Assembly: GCF_001552715.1 (NCBI RefSeq)
Contig: NZ_BCRS01000034.1
Coordinates: 1-40,363 of the forward strand
DNA from: Mycolicibacterium vaccae NBRC 14118 = CIP 105934
Lineage (GTDB): Bacteria; Actinomycetota; Actinomycetes; Mycobacteriales; Mycobacteriaceae
Direction: 5' to 3'
Length of the DNA stretch: 40,363 nt
Part shown: one piece after another, positions 31,524 to 39,512 of the stretch
How positions within the stretch are numbered: position 1 is the first letter of the stretch
Layout of the letters: each line of letters opens with the position of its first letter
Notes under the pieces: model-generated
Seen by the model: the letters and a program-made list of their open reading frames with translations, nothing else
What the model was told of the DNA's origin: nothing
Database searches by the model: none
Position numbers and translations under genes: made by a program

Positions 31524-32674
31524 CAGCCGGCCTGGGGGAGAGCGCGCGCGCCGTCGGTGAGCACCTCGCAACCGTCGTCGGTGACCACGACGGTCTCGCT
31601 GATCGCGGCGCCGGCCGCGAACAGCAGCATGTGGAACACCATGCCGGATTCCAGCTTGCGGTGCGAGCGGTGATCGATGTCGAGCGTGAAATCCCCTGAG
31701 GTCGGATGGAATTGGAGGCCAAGGCCATAGCCGACGCGATTTTCGTAGCGGTCGATGAGCTGGGCATCGAGGACGGGTCTGCGGCACAGTTCGGCGATGT
31801 GCGCGGCCGGAACCCCCGGTGCCATCGCCTCGATCGCCGCATCCTGAGCTGTGCGCAGGATGTCGTGGGCGCGCAGCAGCGCGTCGCCGGGTCGGCCGAG
31901 CACCGTCGAGCGCATCTGCTTCGCCCAGTACTGCCGGTAGATCCCGGGCAGTTCCAGGCGCAGCCGGTCGCCCTGCTCCAGGATGCGGCCGGTCTGCTGA
32001 CCGTGCAGCTGGATCGTGCGCCAGCCGCTGCAGATCGTGCCGCCCACACCGCCGAAGAACGAGTCGTGACCGTGCTCGGCCTGTGCCTGTGCGACGGCGG
32101 CGGCGACGTCGAGTTCGGTTGCCCCGACCCGGGCGGCCCGGAGCCCGGCGGTGACCGCCGCGGAGGCGATCCGTCCCGCGGTCCGGATGTAGGAGATCTC
32201 CTGTTCGGACTTGATCTGGCGTAGGTCTTCGACGATGTCGTTGTGGGAGACCAGCTCCCGGGTGCTCATCAGTGAGGACAACCGGTGGAACCTGGTCACC
32301 GGCAGGAACGCGGAGTTGAGTTCGACACCGATCCGGGCGCCGGTGGGAGTGACGCCGGCGACCGCATCGGCGGCCAGTGATTCGGGATCTTCCCCGTCGA
32401 AGTACCCGCGGCGGTCAGCGACCCACGAGAGCTCCTGCGCCACTGGGTCTTCCAAACGTCGTTCGACCAGGATCGGTTCTCCGGCCGACGGGACCACCAA
32501 CGAGTGGTAGGCGAAGAAGCCGTCGTGCCAGAAGCCGCTCAACCAGGCGATGTTCTCCGGTTGGTGCAGCAGCAGAGCATCGAGGCCGTGTCGCTCCATC
32601 TCGGCCTGGGTGCGGAGCAGTCGGGCACGGTACTCCTCGACCGAGAAGTGCAGTTGCTGCGGAATGGCGCTCAC
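31523..32674 (-). CDS. M24 family hydrolase, creatinase/ectoine-hydrolase-like (metal ligands missing)
   Basis: Pita-bread fold hydrolase of 383 residues: N-terminal creatinase domain (10-145) and C-terminal M24 domain (about 155-375). Metal-dependent members bind two ions with Asp, Asp, His, Glu, Glu. Here the Asp positions read LELPGIYRQYW and AKQMRST, and the usual LExGMVxxxEPG is LESGMVFHMLLFA. A His (QFHPTSGDF) and the last Glu (ISETVVVTDDG) remain. That pattern fits metal-free C-N hydrolases such as creatinase or ectoine hydrolase better than an aminopeptidase. GTG overlaps the oxidase stop (GTGA). Substrate not known. Confidence 0.78.
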   Translation of the reverse strand: MSAIPQQLHFSVEEYRARLLRTQAEMERHGLDALLLHQPENIAWLSGFWHDGFFAYHSLVVPSAGEPILVERRLEDPVAQELSWVADRRGYFDGEDPESLAADAVAGVTPTGARIGVELNSAFLPVTRFHRLSSLMSTRELVSHNDIVEDLRQIKSEQEISYIRTAGRIASAAVTAGLRAARVGATELDVAAAVAQAQAEHGHDSFFGGVGGTICSGWRTIQLHGQQTGRILEQGDRLRLELPGIYRQYWAKQMRSTVLGRPGDALLRAHDILRTAQDAAIEAMAPGVPAAHIAELCRRPVLDAQLIDRYENRVGYGLGLQFHPTSGDFTLDIDHRSHRKLESGMVFHMLLFAAGAAISETVVVTDDGCEVLTDGARALPQAG

Positions 32675-33921
32675 AGAATCGTTTGTCCTTTCGAAATGTT
32701 GCCGGTCACGGTGGCGCCCACCATCGCGGTGATGGCCCGTCCGGTGTTGACGGCCAGGGTCATTCCCAACGTGCCGTGGCCCGATGCGACGAACAGTCCG
32801 GGTGTGTTCCCGGCCGGTCCTACGACGGGCAGGCTGTCGGGCGTGCAGGGTCGGGCCCCGCTCCAGATCTCGACGTCGGAGATGTCCAAGCCACGCAGGG
32901 CGGGCAACGTCACGGCGGCCGCGTCCAGTACGGCCCGCATCCTGCCGCGTGCGGTGCCTGCGCCGGGGCGTACCAGGTCGAAGGTGCCGGAGATGCGGAC
33001 CTCGCCACTGGTGAACGGGGTGCAGGCGATCCGGTCTTCGGCGATCTTGACCGGCCCGCGGAGTTGCAGTATCGGGGGCAGGGTGACGCTGCACCCGCGG
33101 CCGGACTGCAGGGGCAGGCGCACCCCGCACATGCGGGCCAGTGCGGCGGTGTGTTCACCGGCGGCGAGCACCACGGCGTCCCCGGAAAGCGCCCGGCGGG
33201 AGGTCGTCACCTGCCAGTCACGGCCGGAGTGGTCGATCCCGACCACGGATTCGTGTTCGGCGAGCGCGCCACCAGAGTCCTGGAACGCGGTGGCCAGGGC
33301 GGCGGTCATGGCATCGGGTCGGACGCTGACCTCGTCGGGTAGGTACACCCCGCCGATGATGTCGCCGGCCAGCGCGGGTTCCCGGTTCTTCATCTCGGTC
33401 GCGGTCAGCAGTTCGGTGCGGCCGCGGTAGCCCGCCGATTCGACTTCGGCGTGTGCGGCGAGGTACGCGTCCCATGCCGGCTGCGAGCGGAACGGCACCA
33501 ACAGGCCGGTGCGATGTGTCTCGAAGCCCAGTTCCTCGGCGAGGGCGCTGACGTCCTCGGCGGCCCCGGCGGCCATCGCTGCCAGCGCCTGCAATGACCC
33601 GCGGCTGCGATCGGGTCGACTGTTGCGCAGGAAGGCAAGACCCCAGCGTGCGAGCGACCACGTCGGAATCTGGCGAATGGCGATGGGGCTCTTCGGGTTC
33701 AGTGCGGCGCGCAGCGCCTGGGGAACGGCCCCGGGCGCGTTGAACGGCTGCACCAAGGACGGCACGATCCAGCCCGCATTGCCCCAGGAGGCTGCGTGCC
33801 CGCATGTCGTCCGTTCGATCAGGGTGACCTGGTGACCAGCCCGGGCAAGGTGATGGGCGGCGCTGAGTCCGATGACTCCGCCCCCGATCACGAGGACGCG
33901 CGAGGATGTCGCGTCAGGCAC
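32671..33921 (-). CDS. FAD-dependent oxidoreductase, DadA/D-amino-acid dehydrogenase type
   Basis: A 416-residue flavoprotein of the DAO fold, oxidising a D-amino acid, sarcosine-like N-alkyl glycine or related amine. The FAD motif GGGVIG is at 13-18 with E36 for the ribose (LIERTT), then HAASWGNAGWIVP, the usual DadA-type flavin loop, and a C-terminal GHGTLGMTLA FAD-contact segment. It overlaps GntR (8 nt) and the M24 gene (4 nt), so it is translated with both. A hydrolase followed by an amine oxidase recalls creatine to sarcosine to glycine chemistry; this remains a hypothesis. Confidence 0.85.
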   Translation of the reverse strand: MPDATSSRVLVIGGGVIGLSAAHHLARAGHQVTLIERTTCGHAASWGNAGWIVPSLVQPFNAPGAVPQALRAALNPKSPIAIRQIPTWSLARWGLAFLRNSRPDRSRGSLQALAAMAAGAAEDVSALAEELGFETHRTGLLVPFRSQPAWDAYLAAHAEVESAGYRGRTELLTATEMKNREPALAGDIIGGVYLPDEVSVRPDAMTAALATAFQDSGGALAEHESVVGIDHSGRDWQVTTSRRALSGDAVVLAAGEHTAALARMCGVRLPLQSGRGCSVTLPPILQLRGPVKIAEDRIACTPFTSGEVRISGTFDLVRPGAGTARGRMRAVLDAAAVTLPALRGLDISDVEIWSGARPCTPDSLPVVGPAGNTPGLFVASGHGTLGMTLAVNTGRAITAMVGATVTGNISKGQTIL

Positions 33922-34666
33922 CGCCGCCGCCTCCGTCTCCCTGCATCAGGCGGGCGATGACGTCGACCAGCGAGTCACCCTTGGCGCGGCTGGGGGGTGA
34001 GCTGCCGTCGTGACTGCGTAACAGTTCGGCGAGCCGCAGCTTGGCATTCGCCAGGCTCTGGGTCATGAGCTGGTGTGCGCCGGCTCCGTCGCGCGCCGCG
34101 GCGAGCTCGACGAAATGCGCGTCCTCACGAGCGATGTAGAGCCCGGCGTCGTCCTGGGCGGTGGTGGTGAACAGCAGCTTGTAGGGGCGTACCCGCGCCC
34201 AGGTGGACTTGATCACCCGGGTCAGCTGTCTGTTGGCCACGGCGCCGTGAATGAGCAGCAGCACCTGCTCGTCGAGGTCGAGCACGGTGATCAGGTCGCC
34301 GTCGTCGACCGCCTCCTGCAGGGCGGTCATGGTCGAGCGCAACCGCGCCAACCGCTCGGGGGTCATCTGTTCCACCCCGAGCTGCAGTGACGGGGGTTCC
34401 AGGATCTGACGCAGGCCGTAGTAATCGTGGAGGTCGTCCAGCGACAACCGGGCCACCACAGCGCCTTTGCGTGGCTCCTGGGTGACCAGGCCGGCCTCTT
34501 CCAGCCGGATCAACGCCTCGCGCACCGGCATGGTGCTCAGCCCCATTCCGCGGGCGACATCGCGCACCTGCAGCCGCTGCCCGGGCGCGAGCGAACCGGC
34601 CAGGATCCAGGACCGCAGTTGCTCGAAAGCGGTTTGAGGTGGACTGAGCTGCGACGTATCGGTCAT
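33914..34666 (-). CDS. GntR-family regulator, FCD (FadR-type) subclass
   Basis: A 250-residue regulator. The winged helix-turn-helix is at about 12-75 (LRSWILAGSLAPGQRLQVRD, then LSTMPVREALIRLEEAGLV). The all-helical FCD effector domain (about 85-225) with metal-binding candidates such as DLDEQVLLLIH and AREDAHFVELA follows. An acidic-Gly tail ends it. It sits in the middle of the operon it probably controls, overlapping genes on both sides. The TGATCA sites ahead of the transporter gene are the likely operators. FCD proteins usually sense small organic or amino acids. Confidence 0.88.
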   Translation of the reverse strand: MTDTSQLSPPQTAFEQLRSWILAGSLAPGQRLQVRDVARGMGLSTMPVREALIRLEEAGLVTQEPRKGAVVARLSLDDLHDYYGLRQILEPPSLQLGVEQMTPERLARLRSTMTALQEAVDDGDLITVLDLDEQVLLLIHGAVANRQLTRVIKSTWARVRPYKLLFTTTAQDDAGLYIAREDAHFVELAAARDGAGAHQLMTQSLANAKLRLAELLRSHDGSSPPSRAKGDSLVDVIARLMQGDGGGGGA

Positions 34667-36090
34667 GCGCGATGCCCCTCGTATTCGGATGTGCTCGGGT
34701 TCGTGGCGGGTGGGCGTCCGGCATGGACCGGTGGCGTCCAGGCGGCCCATCCGATCTCTGCCTCCAACTCGGCGGCCAAGGCCAGAAGGTCCGGCTCCCG
34801 GCCTGCCCCGGCGGCGAACTGGACGCTCAGCGGGAACGCCCCGGCCAGGCCCGCGGGTATCGAGATGGCAGGCTGCCCGGTGGCGTTGAAGATCGCGGCT
34901 GCGGGTTCCATCCGGCCGACGGCGCCGGCGTAGTAGGTGTTCAGGTCCATGTCGGGGGAGAACTCGCCGATCTTCGGTGGAAGCGTAGGAAGTGTCGGCG
35001 TCAACAGCATGTCGTACTCGTCGAAGAAACCGGCGAAACTGCTTGCGGCTCCGTCGACTTTGGCCAACGCATCGATGATGGCGGTGCCGCTGAGACGACG
35101 CGCGCGGGTGACCAGCTCCCACGTCAGGTGCTCGATCTCGGCGGGGCATCTCGTCGCGGAGATGTCGGTCCAGTCGCGCACGGTGTCCAGTGTGCCCAAT
35201 GCCCAGATGTCTTTCATCGCCTCGAACAACGGGGGCCAGTCGACCTGCGGGGTCGCCTCTTCCACAGTATGGCCCAACTGTTCACAGAGTCGCGCGGCGT
35301 GCAGCGTCGCAGCGGCGACGGCGGGATCCACGGCAGACAGCCAGGGCGCCTCGACGGCAACGGCGATCCTGCGCGGCCGGGCATCGGCGGGAGGTCCGAT
35401 GCCGGACGGCTTCTGCAGTGAGCACAACGCTCGTGCGGCATCACGTACCGATCGGGTGACGACGAACTCCGTGTGGAAGTCGACCGGCACGGATTCGCTT
35501 GCGTCGGTGGGAATCAGTCCTCTGGTCGGCTTCAGGCCGACCAGCCCGCAGCAGGCGGCGGGGATGCGGATCGAACCCCCGCTGTCGGTGGCATGGGCCA
35601 TCGGCACGATACCGGCCGCGACCGCCGCAGCTGCGCCACCGCTGGACCCACCCGCGGTTCGCCCGAGATCCCACGGGTTGTGAGTGGGGCCGAACCGCGC
35701 GGACTCGACTGTCGCCGTCACCGCGAACTCGCATGTGGCCGAGCGGCCTATCGAGATCAGACCTGATTCGCGGAATCGTTGCGCCAAAACCGATTCCGAC
35801 TGGGTCAGGCGGTCGTCGACGGCCCGGCTGCCCATCCACTGGTGTCGACCGCGTTCGTGTGCGCCGAAGTCCTTCATCAGGAACGGCACACCGGCGAAGG
35901 CGGCTGACGTGTCCACCGCGCGGGGGATACGCGGATCGTCGTACATCTCTACCACCGCGTGGAGGGCTGGGTCGACCGCCAGCGCGGCCTGCTGTGCCGA
36001 CCCGACCAGTTCGGCCGGGGAGACCTCACCGGCAACCACCAGTTCGGCCAGCGCGGTGCCGTCCAGGGAGGCGTACTCGCTCAATCGCAT
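34663..36090 (-). CDS. Amidase signature enzyme
   Basis: Amidase of 475 residues hydrolysing a carboxamide to acid and ammonia. The Ser-cisSer-Lys triad is visible: K73 in PFLMKDFG, cis-Ser S149 in AGGSSGG, and nucleophile S173 in DSGGSIRIPA. The signature is intact, so it should be active. GatA is unlikely, because no gatC or gatB adjoins it and it sits in a catabolic operon. The ATG at 36090 lacks a clear ribosome site and lies 13 nt after the transporter stop, suggesting re-initiation. The stop overlaps the gntR start (ATGA). Confidence 0.88.
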   Translation of the reverse strand: MRLSEYASLDGTALAELVVAGEVSPAELVGSAQQAALAVDPALHAVVEMYDDPRIPRAVDTSAAFAGVPFLMKDFGAHERGRHQWMGSRAVDDRLTQSESVLAQRFRESGLISIGRSATCEFAVTATVESARFGPTHNPWDLGRTAGGSSGGAAAAVAAGIVPMAHATDSGGSIRIPAACCGLVGLKPTRGLIPTDASESVPVDFHTEFVVTRSVRDAARALCSLQKPSGIGPPADARPRRIAVAVEAPWLSAVDPAVAAATLHAARLCEQLGHTVEEATPQVDWPPLFEAMKDIWALGTLDTVRDWTDISATRCPAEIEHLTWELVTRARRLSGTAIIDALAKVDGAASSFAGFFDEYDMLLTPTLPTLPPKIGEFSPDMDLNTYYAGAVGRMEPAAAIFNATGQPAISIPAGLAGAFPLSVQFAAGAGREPDLLALAAELEAEIGWAAWTPPVHAGRPPATNPSTSEYEGHRA

Positions 36091-36103
36091 TGCAGTGCAG
36101 CGA

Positions 36104-37420
36104 TCACCGCTGCCCGGCGGCGATCTTGGCGGGTGCGGTTTCACGCATCGTCGCCAGACCGAACAGGGCGATGACGCAGATTGCAATCAACACGAAGCTC
36201 GGAGCGACAGCACTTCCGGTGGTGCCGATCAGCCATGTCGCAAGGAACGGTGTACCGCCGGCGAACAGCCCGATGCCGAGGGTGAACGGAATCGCAAAGC
36301 CGCTGAACCGGACCTCGGTCGGCATGCCTTCGACGAATGCGGTGGCGAAGGTCCCGTCGTTCAGGCTGAACATCGCGACGAACAACAGCTGTACCGCCAA
36401 CGCGAGCCCGAAGCCGGCCGCGCCGAGCAGCAGGAACGCCGGGTAGCTGACGAGAATGAACAACACGGCGTTGGCGATCAGCACCGGCTTGCGACCGATC
36501 CGGTCGGAGAGGGCCGCCGCGCCGAACAGCAAGGGCAGGTAGAGCACCAGCGCGATCGTGGCGATCAGGTTCGACTGGGTCGACGAGAGTGCGACTTCCT
36601 CCTGGAAATAGGTCACCATGTACGACAGGACCAGGTAGTAGCCGCCGGCATTGACCGCCATGATGCAGAGCATCCGGACCACGCTGCGCCAGTGGTGCCG
36701 AAATACCTGTGTCACCGGGGATTTGGCGATCCTGTCCGAGGATTGCAGCGCCAGGAACTCGGGCGACTCGTCCAGCTTGGACCGGATGTACCAGCCGATG
36801 AGGCACAGCGGGCCGGCGATCAGGAACGGGATCCGCCACCCCCAGTCCTGCATCGCCGCGTCTCCGATGGTCGAGAACATCGCGGTGATGAGCAACGACG
36901 CGACCAGGAAACCGCAGGCTGCCCCGATCGGCACCACGCTGATGTACCGGGCCCGCTTCTCCGGAGGCGCGAACTCACCGATGAACACCGCGGCCCCGGA
37001 GTATTCACCCGATGCGCAGAACCCTTGCAGGAGGCGCGCGATCAGCAGGAGCAGGGCGGCCGACCACCCGATGGACTCGTAGCTCGGAAGCAGGCCGATC
37101 AGGGACGTGATGCCCCCCATGCCCAGGATGGTGATGGCGAGCACCTTCTTGCGGCCGAGCTTGTCGCCGTAATGCCCCCAGAACATGCCGCCGAGTGGAT
37201 ACATCAGGAAGGACACGCCGAAGATCGCGAACGTCTGCAGGATGGCCAGGGAAGGGTTGTCGGTCGGAAAGAACACCGCCGCAAGGGTGACCGCCATGAA
37301 CGCGTAGACGGCGTCGCCGAAGTACTCGACGAAAGTTCCCACCCCGGCCCCGGCGACGACATGTCGGGCCGACCTGTCGTCGATGGGGGCAGGCGCGGGT
37401 CTGGTGGGGGTGTCCGTCAT
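36104..37420 (-). CDS. MFS transporter, metabolite:H+ symporter (MHS) type
   Basis: Uptake carrier of 438 residues with twelve predicted helices. The loop 2-3 signature reads WGHYGDKLGRKK, the RLLQGFCASGEYSGA helix and the second half motif LSDRIGRKP are typical of MHS carriers such as ProP, KgtP and ShiA, which bring in betaine-like or carboxylate solutes with protons. It is the first gene of the operon and probably imports the compound the amidase, M24 hydrolase, oxidase and asparaginase break down. Three phased TGATCA boxes lie upstream. Confidence 0.88.
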   Translation of the reverse strand: MTDTPTRPAPAPIDDRSARHVVAGAGVGTFVEYFGDAVYAFMAVTLAAVFFPTDNPSLAILQTFAIFGVSFLMYPLGGMFWGHYGDKLGRKKVLAITILGMGGITSLIGLLPSYESIGWSAALLLLIARLLQGFCASGEYSGAAVFIGEFAPPEKRARYISVVPIGAACGFLVASLLITAMFSTIGDAAMQDWGWRIPFLIAGPLCLIGWYIRSKLDESPEFLALQSSDRIAKSPVTQVFRHHWRSVVRMLCIMAVNAGGYYLVLSYMVTYFQEEVALSSTQSNLIATIALVLYLPLLFGAAALSDRIGRKPVLIANAVLFILVSYPAFLLLGAAGFGLALAVQLLFVAMFSLNDGTFATAFVEGMPTEVRFSGFAIPFTLGIGLFAGGTPFLATWLIGTTGSAVAPSFVLIAICVIALFGLATMRETAPAKIAAGQR

Positions 37421-37450
37421 GGGGTGCCTTCCGGTTTCCAAGAAGTCAGC

Positions 37451-37500
37451 GTGATCACCGATCAAAGTTTTGTGATCACATCTCGCGGTTATCTGATCAC
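37451..37500 (-). promoter_or_regulatory. Three TGATCA operators at 21-bp phasing
   Basis: TGATCA occurs at 37452-37457, 37473-37478 and 37494-37499, exactly 21 bp apart, i.e. two helical turns, all on one DNA face. The middle one is the perfect palindrome TGTGATCACA (37471-37480), the first GTGATCAC, the third CTGATCACAG. They lie 32-80 nt before the transporter ATG, and the operon encodes a GntR regulator. Cooperative binding is likely. Confidence 0.65.
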
Positions 37501-37610
37501 AGAAACCGAGGAGTCGCGCGTCGAACGACGTAATCGCGTGCTGAACTGCACGTTCCGGCGGGAGCCGGACGCCCACCTGCGCGTCAGGTTTGCGTCTGCG
37601 TCGCAGCGGC

Positions 37611-37616
37611 TAGCTT
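37611..37616 (+). promoter_or_regulatory. -10 box for a leaderless kinase transcript
   Basis: TAGCTT fits TANNNT and is followed by exactly seven bases and the ATG of the kinase gene. TTTGCG (37589-37594) could be a weak -35 with a 16-nt spacer. Confidence 0.5.
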
Positions 37617-37623
37617 GAAAGGC

Positions 37624-38520
37624 ATGCAGGCGCCGGAGCTCATTGGCGGTCGCTACGAACTCGGCGGGGTGCTGGGCCGTGGCGGGATGGCCGAGGTGCG
37701 CGACGGGTGGGACAAGCGGTTGGGCCGCCCTGTCGCGGTGAAACTGCTCGATCCCGCGATCGGCGCGCAGCCTGACACCCGGCGCCGGTTCGCCACCGAG
37801 GCGCGCGCCGCCGCGGCCCTGAATCACCCGCACGTCGTCGCGGTGCACGACACCGGGGTGCACGACGGGCGGCACTACATCGTGCTGGAACGCCTGCCGG
37901 GACAGAGCCTGGCCGACGTGCTGTCGCGTCAGGGCCCGTTGCCCGCCGAACAGGTGCGCTCGATCATGCGTGACGTGCTGTCGGCGCTGAGCGCCGCTCA
38001 TGCCCGTGGTGTGCTGCACCGCGACATCAAACCCGCGAACATCCTTTTCACCCAGTTCGGCCGGGTGAAGATCGCCGACTTCGGGGTCGCCAAGAGCGCC
38101 GACAGTCCGCAGACGCTGACCAACCGGGTTTTCGGGACGATGGCCTACCTGCCGGCCGATCGCATTGCCGGGCGGCCGGCGACGCCCAGCGATGACCTGT
38201 ATGCGCTCGGAGTGGTGGCCTACGAGGCGCTGACGGCTCGGCGTGCCTACCCGCAGGACAATCTGGCGGCGCTGGCCGATGCGATCGCGATCGGCCACCT
38301 GCCGCCGCTGAGCGCGCTGCGGCCCGACATCGACCCCGCCCTGGCGACCACGATCGAGCGGTCGATGTCGCGGGACCCGCGTTGGCGGTTCGCCACCGCC
38401 GAGCAGATGCTGGCCGCCCTGAACGCCCCGGCGCAATCGACCCGACGCGCCGGGGGACTGCTCGCGGCCACCGCGTTGACGGTGGTTTTGGTGTTCGCAG
38501 CGCTCCTCGTCGTCGTGTGA
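37624..38520 (+). CDS. Short Ser/Thr protein kinase with C-terminal membrane helix, no sensor domain
   Basis: Hanks-type kinase of 298 residues. Gly loop GRGGMAEV (18-25), K40 in VAVK, catalytic HRDIKPAN (132-139, D134), DFG (152-154) and GTMAYLPADR in the P+1 loop are all intact, so it should be active. After the kinase domain (to about 268) comes a short Arg-rich linker, one helix (277-297) and the end: no extracellular PASTA or other sensor. The ATG at 37624 agrees with leaderless spacing; a TTG at 37615 is less likely. It does not match a named Pkn by anything I can see. Confidence 0.87.
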   Translation: MQAPELIGGRYELGGVLGRGGMAEVRDGWDKRLGRPVAVKLLDPAIGAQPDTRRRFATEARAAAALNHPHVVAVHDTGVHDGRHYIVLERLPGQSLADVLSRQGPLPAEQVRSIMRDVLSALSAAHARGVLHRDIKPANILFTQFGRVKIADFGVAKSADSPQTLTNRVFGTMAYLPADRIAGRPATPSDDLYALGVVAYEALTARRAYPQDNLAALADAIAIGHLPPLSALRPDIDPALATTIERSMSRDPRWRFATAEQMLAALNAPAQSTRRAGGLLAATALTVVLVFAALLVVV

Positions 38521-38536
38521 CCCCGATTGTGCAGTT

Positions 38537-38570
38537 GACCAGCAGATATACGGGTGCTCACCGGCTGGTC
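38537..38570 (+). terminator. Weak terminator candidate after the kinase gene
   Basis: GACCAGC (38537-38543) and GCTGGTC (38564-38570) are complementary around 20 nt that contain a further GGTG/CACC pair. It lies 17 nt after the kinase stop. The long loop makes it a weak call. Confidence 0.35.
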
Positions 38571-38641
38571 CCGGTCAGGTAACGATCCGCGAGTCGCATT
38601 CAGTTTTCGCGATCGGTGCGGTAAGTTGCGCGGTTTTTCGC

Positions 38642-38647
38642 TATCTT
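38642..38647 (+). promoter_or_regulatory. -10 box for a leaderless M15-like gene
   Basis: TATCTT (TANNNT) is followed by seven bases and GTG at 38655, the leaderless spacing. No clear -35. Confidence 0.45.
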
Positions 38648-38654
38648 GCTGAAC

Positions 38655-39332
38655 GTGGGTCGGCACTCGATCGCCAAGAAACGGCGCAACCCCTCGGTAT
38701 ACGTGGTGTCCGCGCTTGCCCCTGCGGCGGTGTTCCTTGCCGTCAAGGGCGATACCGGTCCGGTTCCTGTCTCCGTCGAGGAGAAGCCTGTGGCCGCTCC
38801 GGCGCCCCCGATCGAGGACCTCGCGCCCCCGTGCTGTGTGGAGATCGTCGCGGCCCCCGCGTCGGGGCACGTTCCCGAACGGTTGACCGACGACGGGGGC
38901 GTCGAATCGGCGTCCCTGGTGTCCGCGTCCCGCTGGCGCGTGGTGAGCCGCACGCTGCCCGCCGGAAAGGCCCCCGAGACCGGTTTGCAGGTGCGCACCA
39001 TCCTGACCGCCCGCAGCCTCAGTGAGGTCTTCCCGGAGATCCACAACATCGGCGGGGTCCGGCAGGATTCGCTGCGCTGGCATCCCAACGGCCTGGCGCT
39101 GGATGTGATGATCCCGAACCCGACCTCCGACTCCGGCATCGCGCTGGGCAACCAGATCGTCGCGTACGTGCTGGCGAACGCCGAACGCTTCGGCATCCAG
39201 GACGCGATCTGGCGGGGCGTGTACTACACGCCGGGCGGCGCGCGGGCCGGCGGCTACGGCCATTACGACCACGTGCACGTGACGACCACCGGCGGCGGCT
39301 ACCCCGACGGCGACGAGGTCTACTTCCGCTGA
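38655..39332 (+). CDS. Secreted M15-like (ARB_07466-type C-terminal) protein
   Basis: A 225-residue exported or anchored protein. A basic N-terminus (KKRR) and hydrophobic segment (13-30) precede a Pro-rich linker. The C-terminal domain (about 95-220) resembles the M15/ARB_07466 fold: H143 and D150 in WHPNGLALDV and the HYDHVHV block (203-209) are placed like zinc ligands of D-Ala-D-Ala carboxypeptidases. It could cut or bind peptidoglycan, but activity is unproven. I chose the GTG at 38655 on leaderless spacing; a TTG at 38646 is possible. Confidence 0.72.
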   Translation: MGRHSIAKKRRNPSVYVVSALAPAAVFLAVKGDTGPVPVSVEEKPVAAPAPPIEDLAPPCCVEIVAAPASGHVPERLTDDGGVESASLVSASRWRVVSRTLPAGKAPETGLQVRTILTARSLSEVFPEIHNIGGVRQDSLRWHPNGLALDVMIPNPTSDSGIALGNQIVAYVLANAERFGIQDAIWRGVYYTPGGARAGGYGHYDHVHVTTTGGGYPDGDEVYFR

Positions 39333-39512
39333 CGCGGCGGGCTCGCGGCTGCCGCCTTCGCCCTCGTGTGACTGCTGCGTCAATTTGCTGAATTCGACGC
39401 CGGAGGTGTGTCGGCTGCCGTTATTCTGCGCGCAGCGCTCACTCCACCTACATGGGGTTACAGGCCCTTGCCTGTTGCGGCTCGCCGTTGAGCTTCGACG
39501 AAGGGCGGGCAC

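Noticed and set aside
35684..37618. A very long plus-strand open frame (644 codons) antisense to the amidase and transporter genes
   Set aside because: It lies opposite two genes with intact family motifs; its translation is Arg/Gly/Gln/His-rich low-complexity, as expected for the opposite strand of GC-rich coding DNA.
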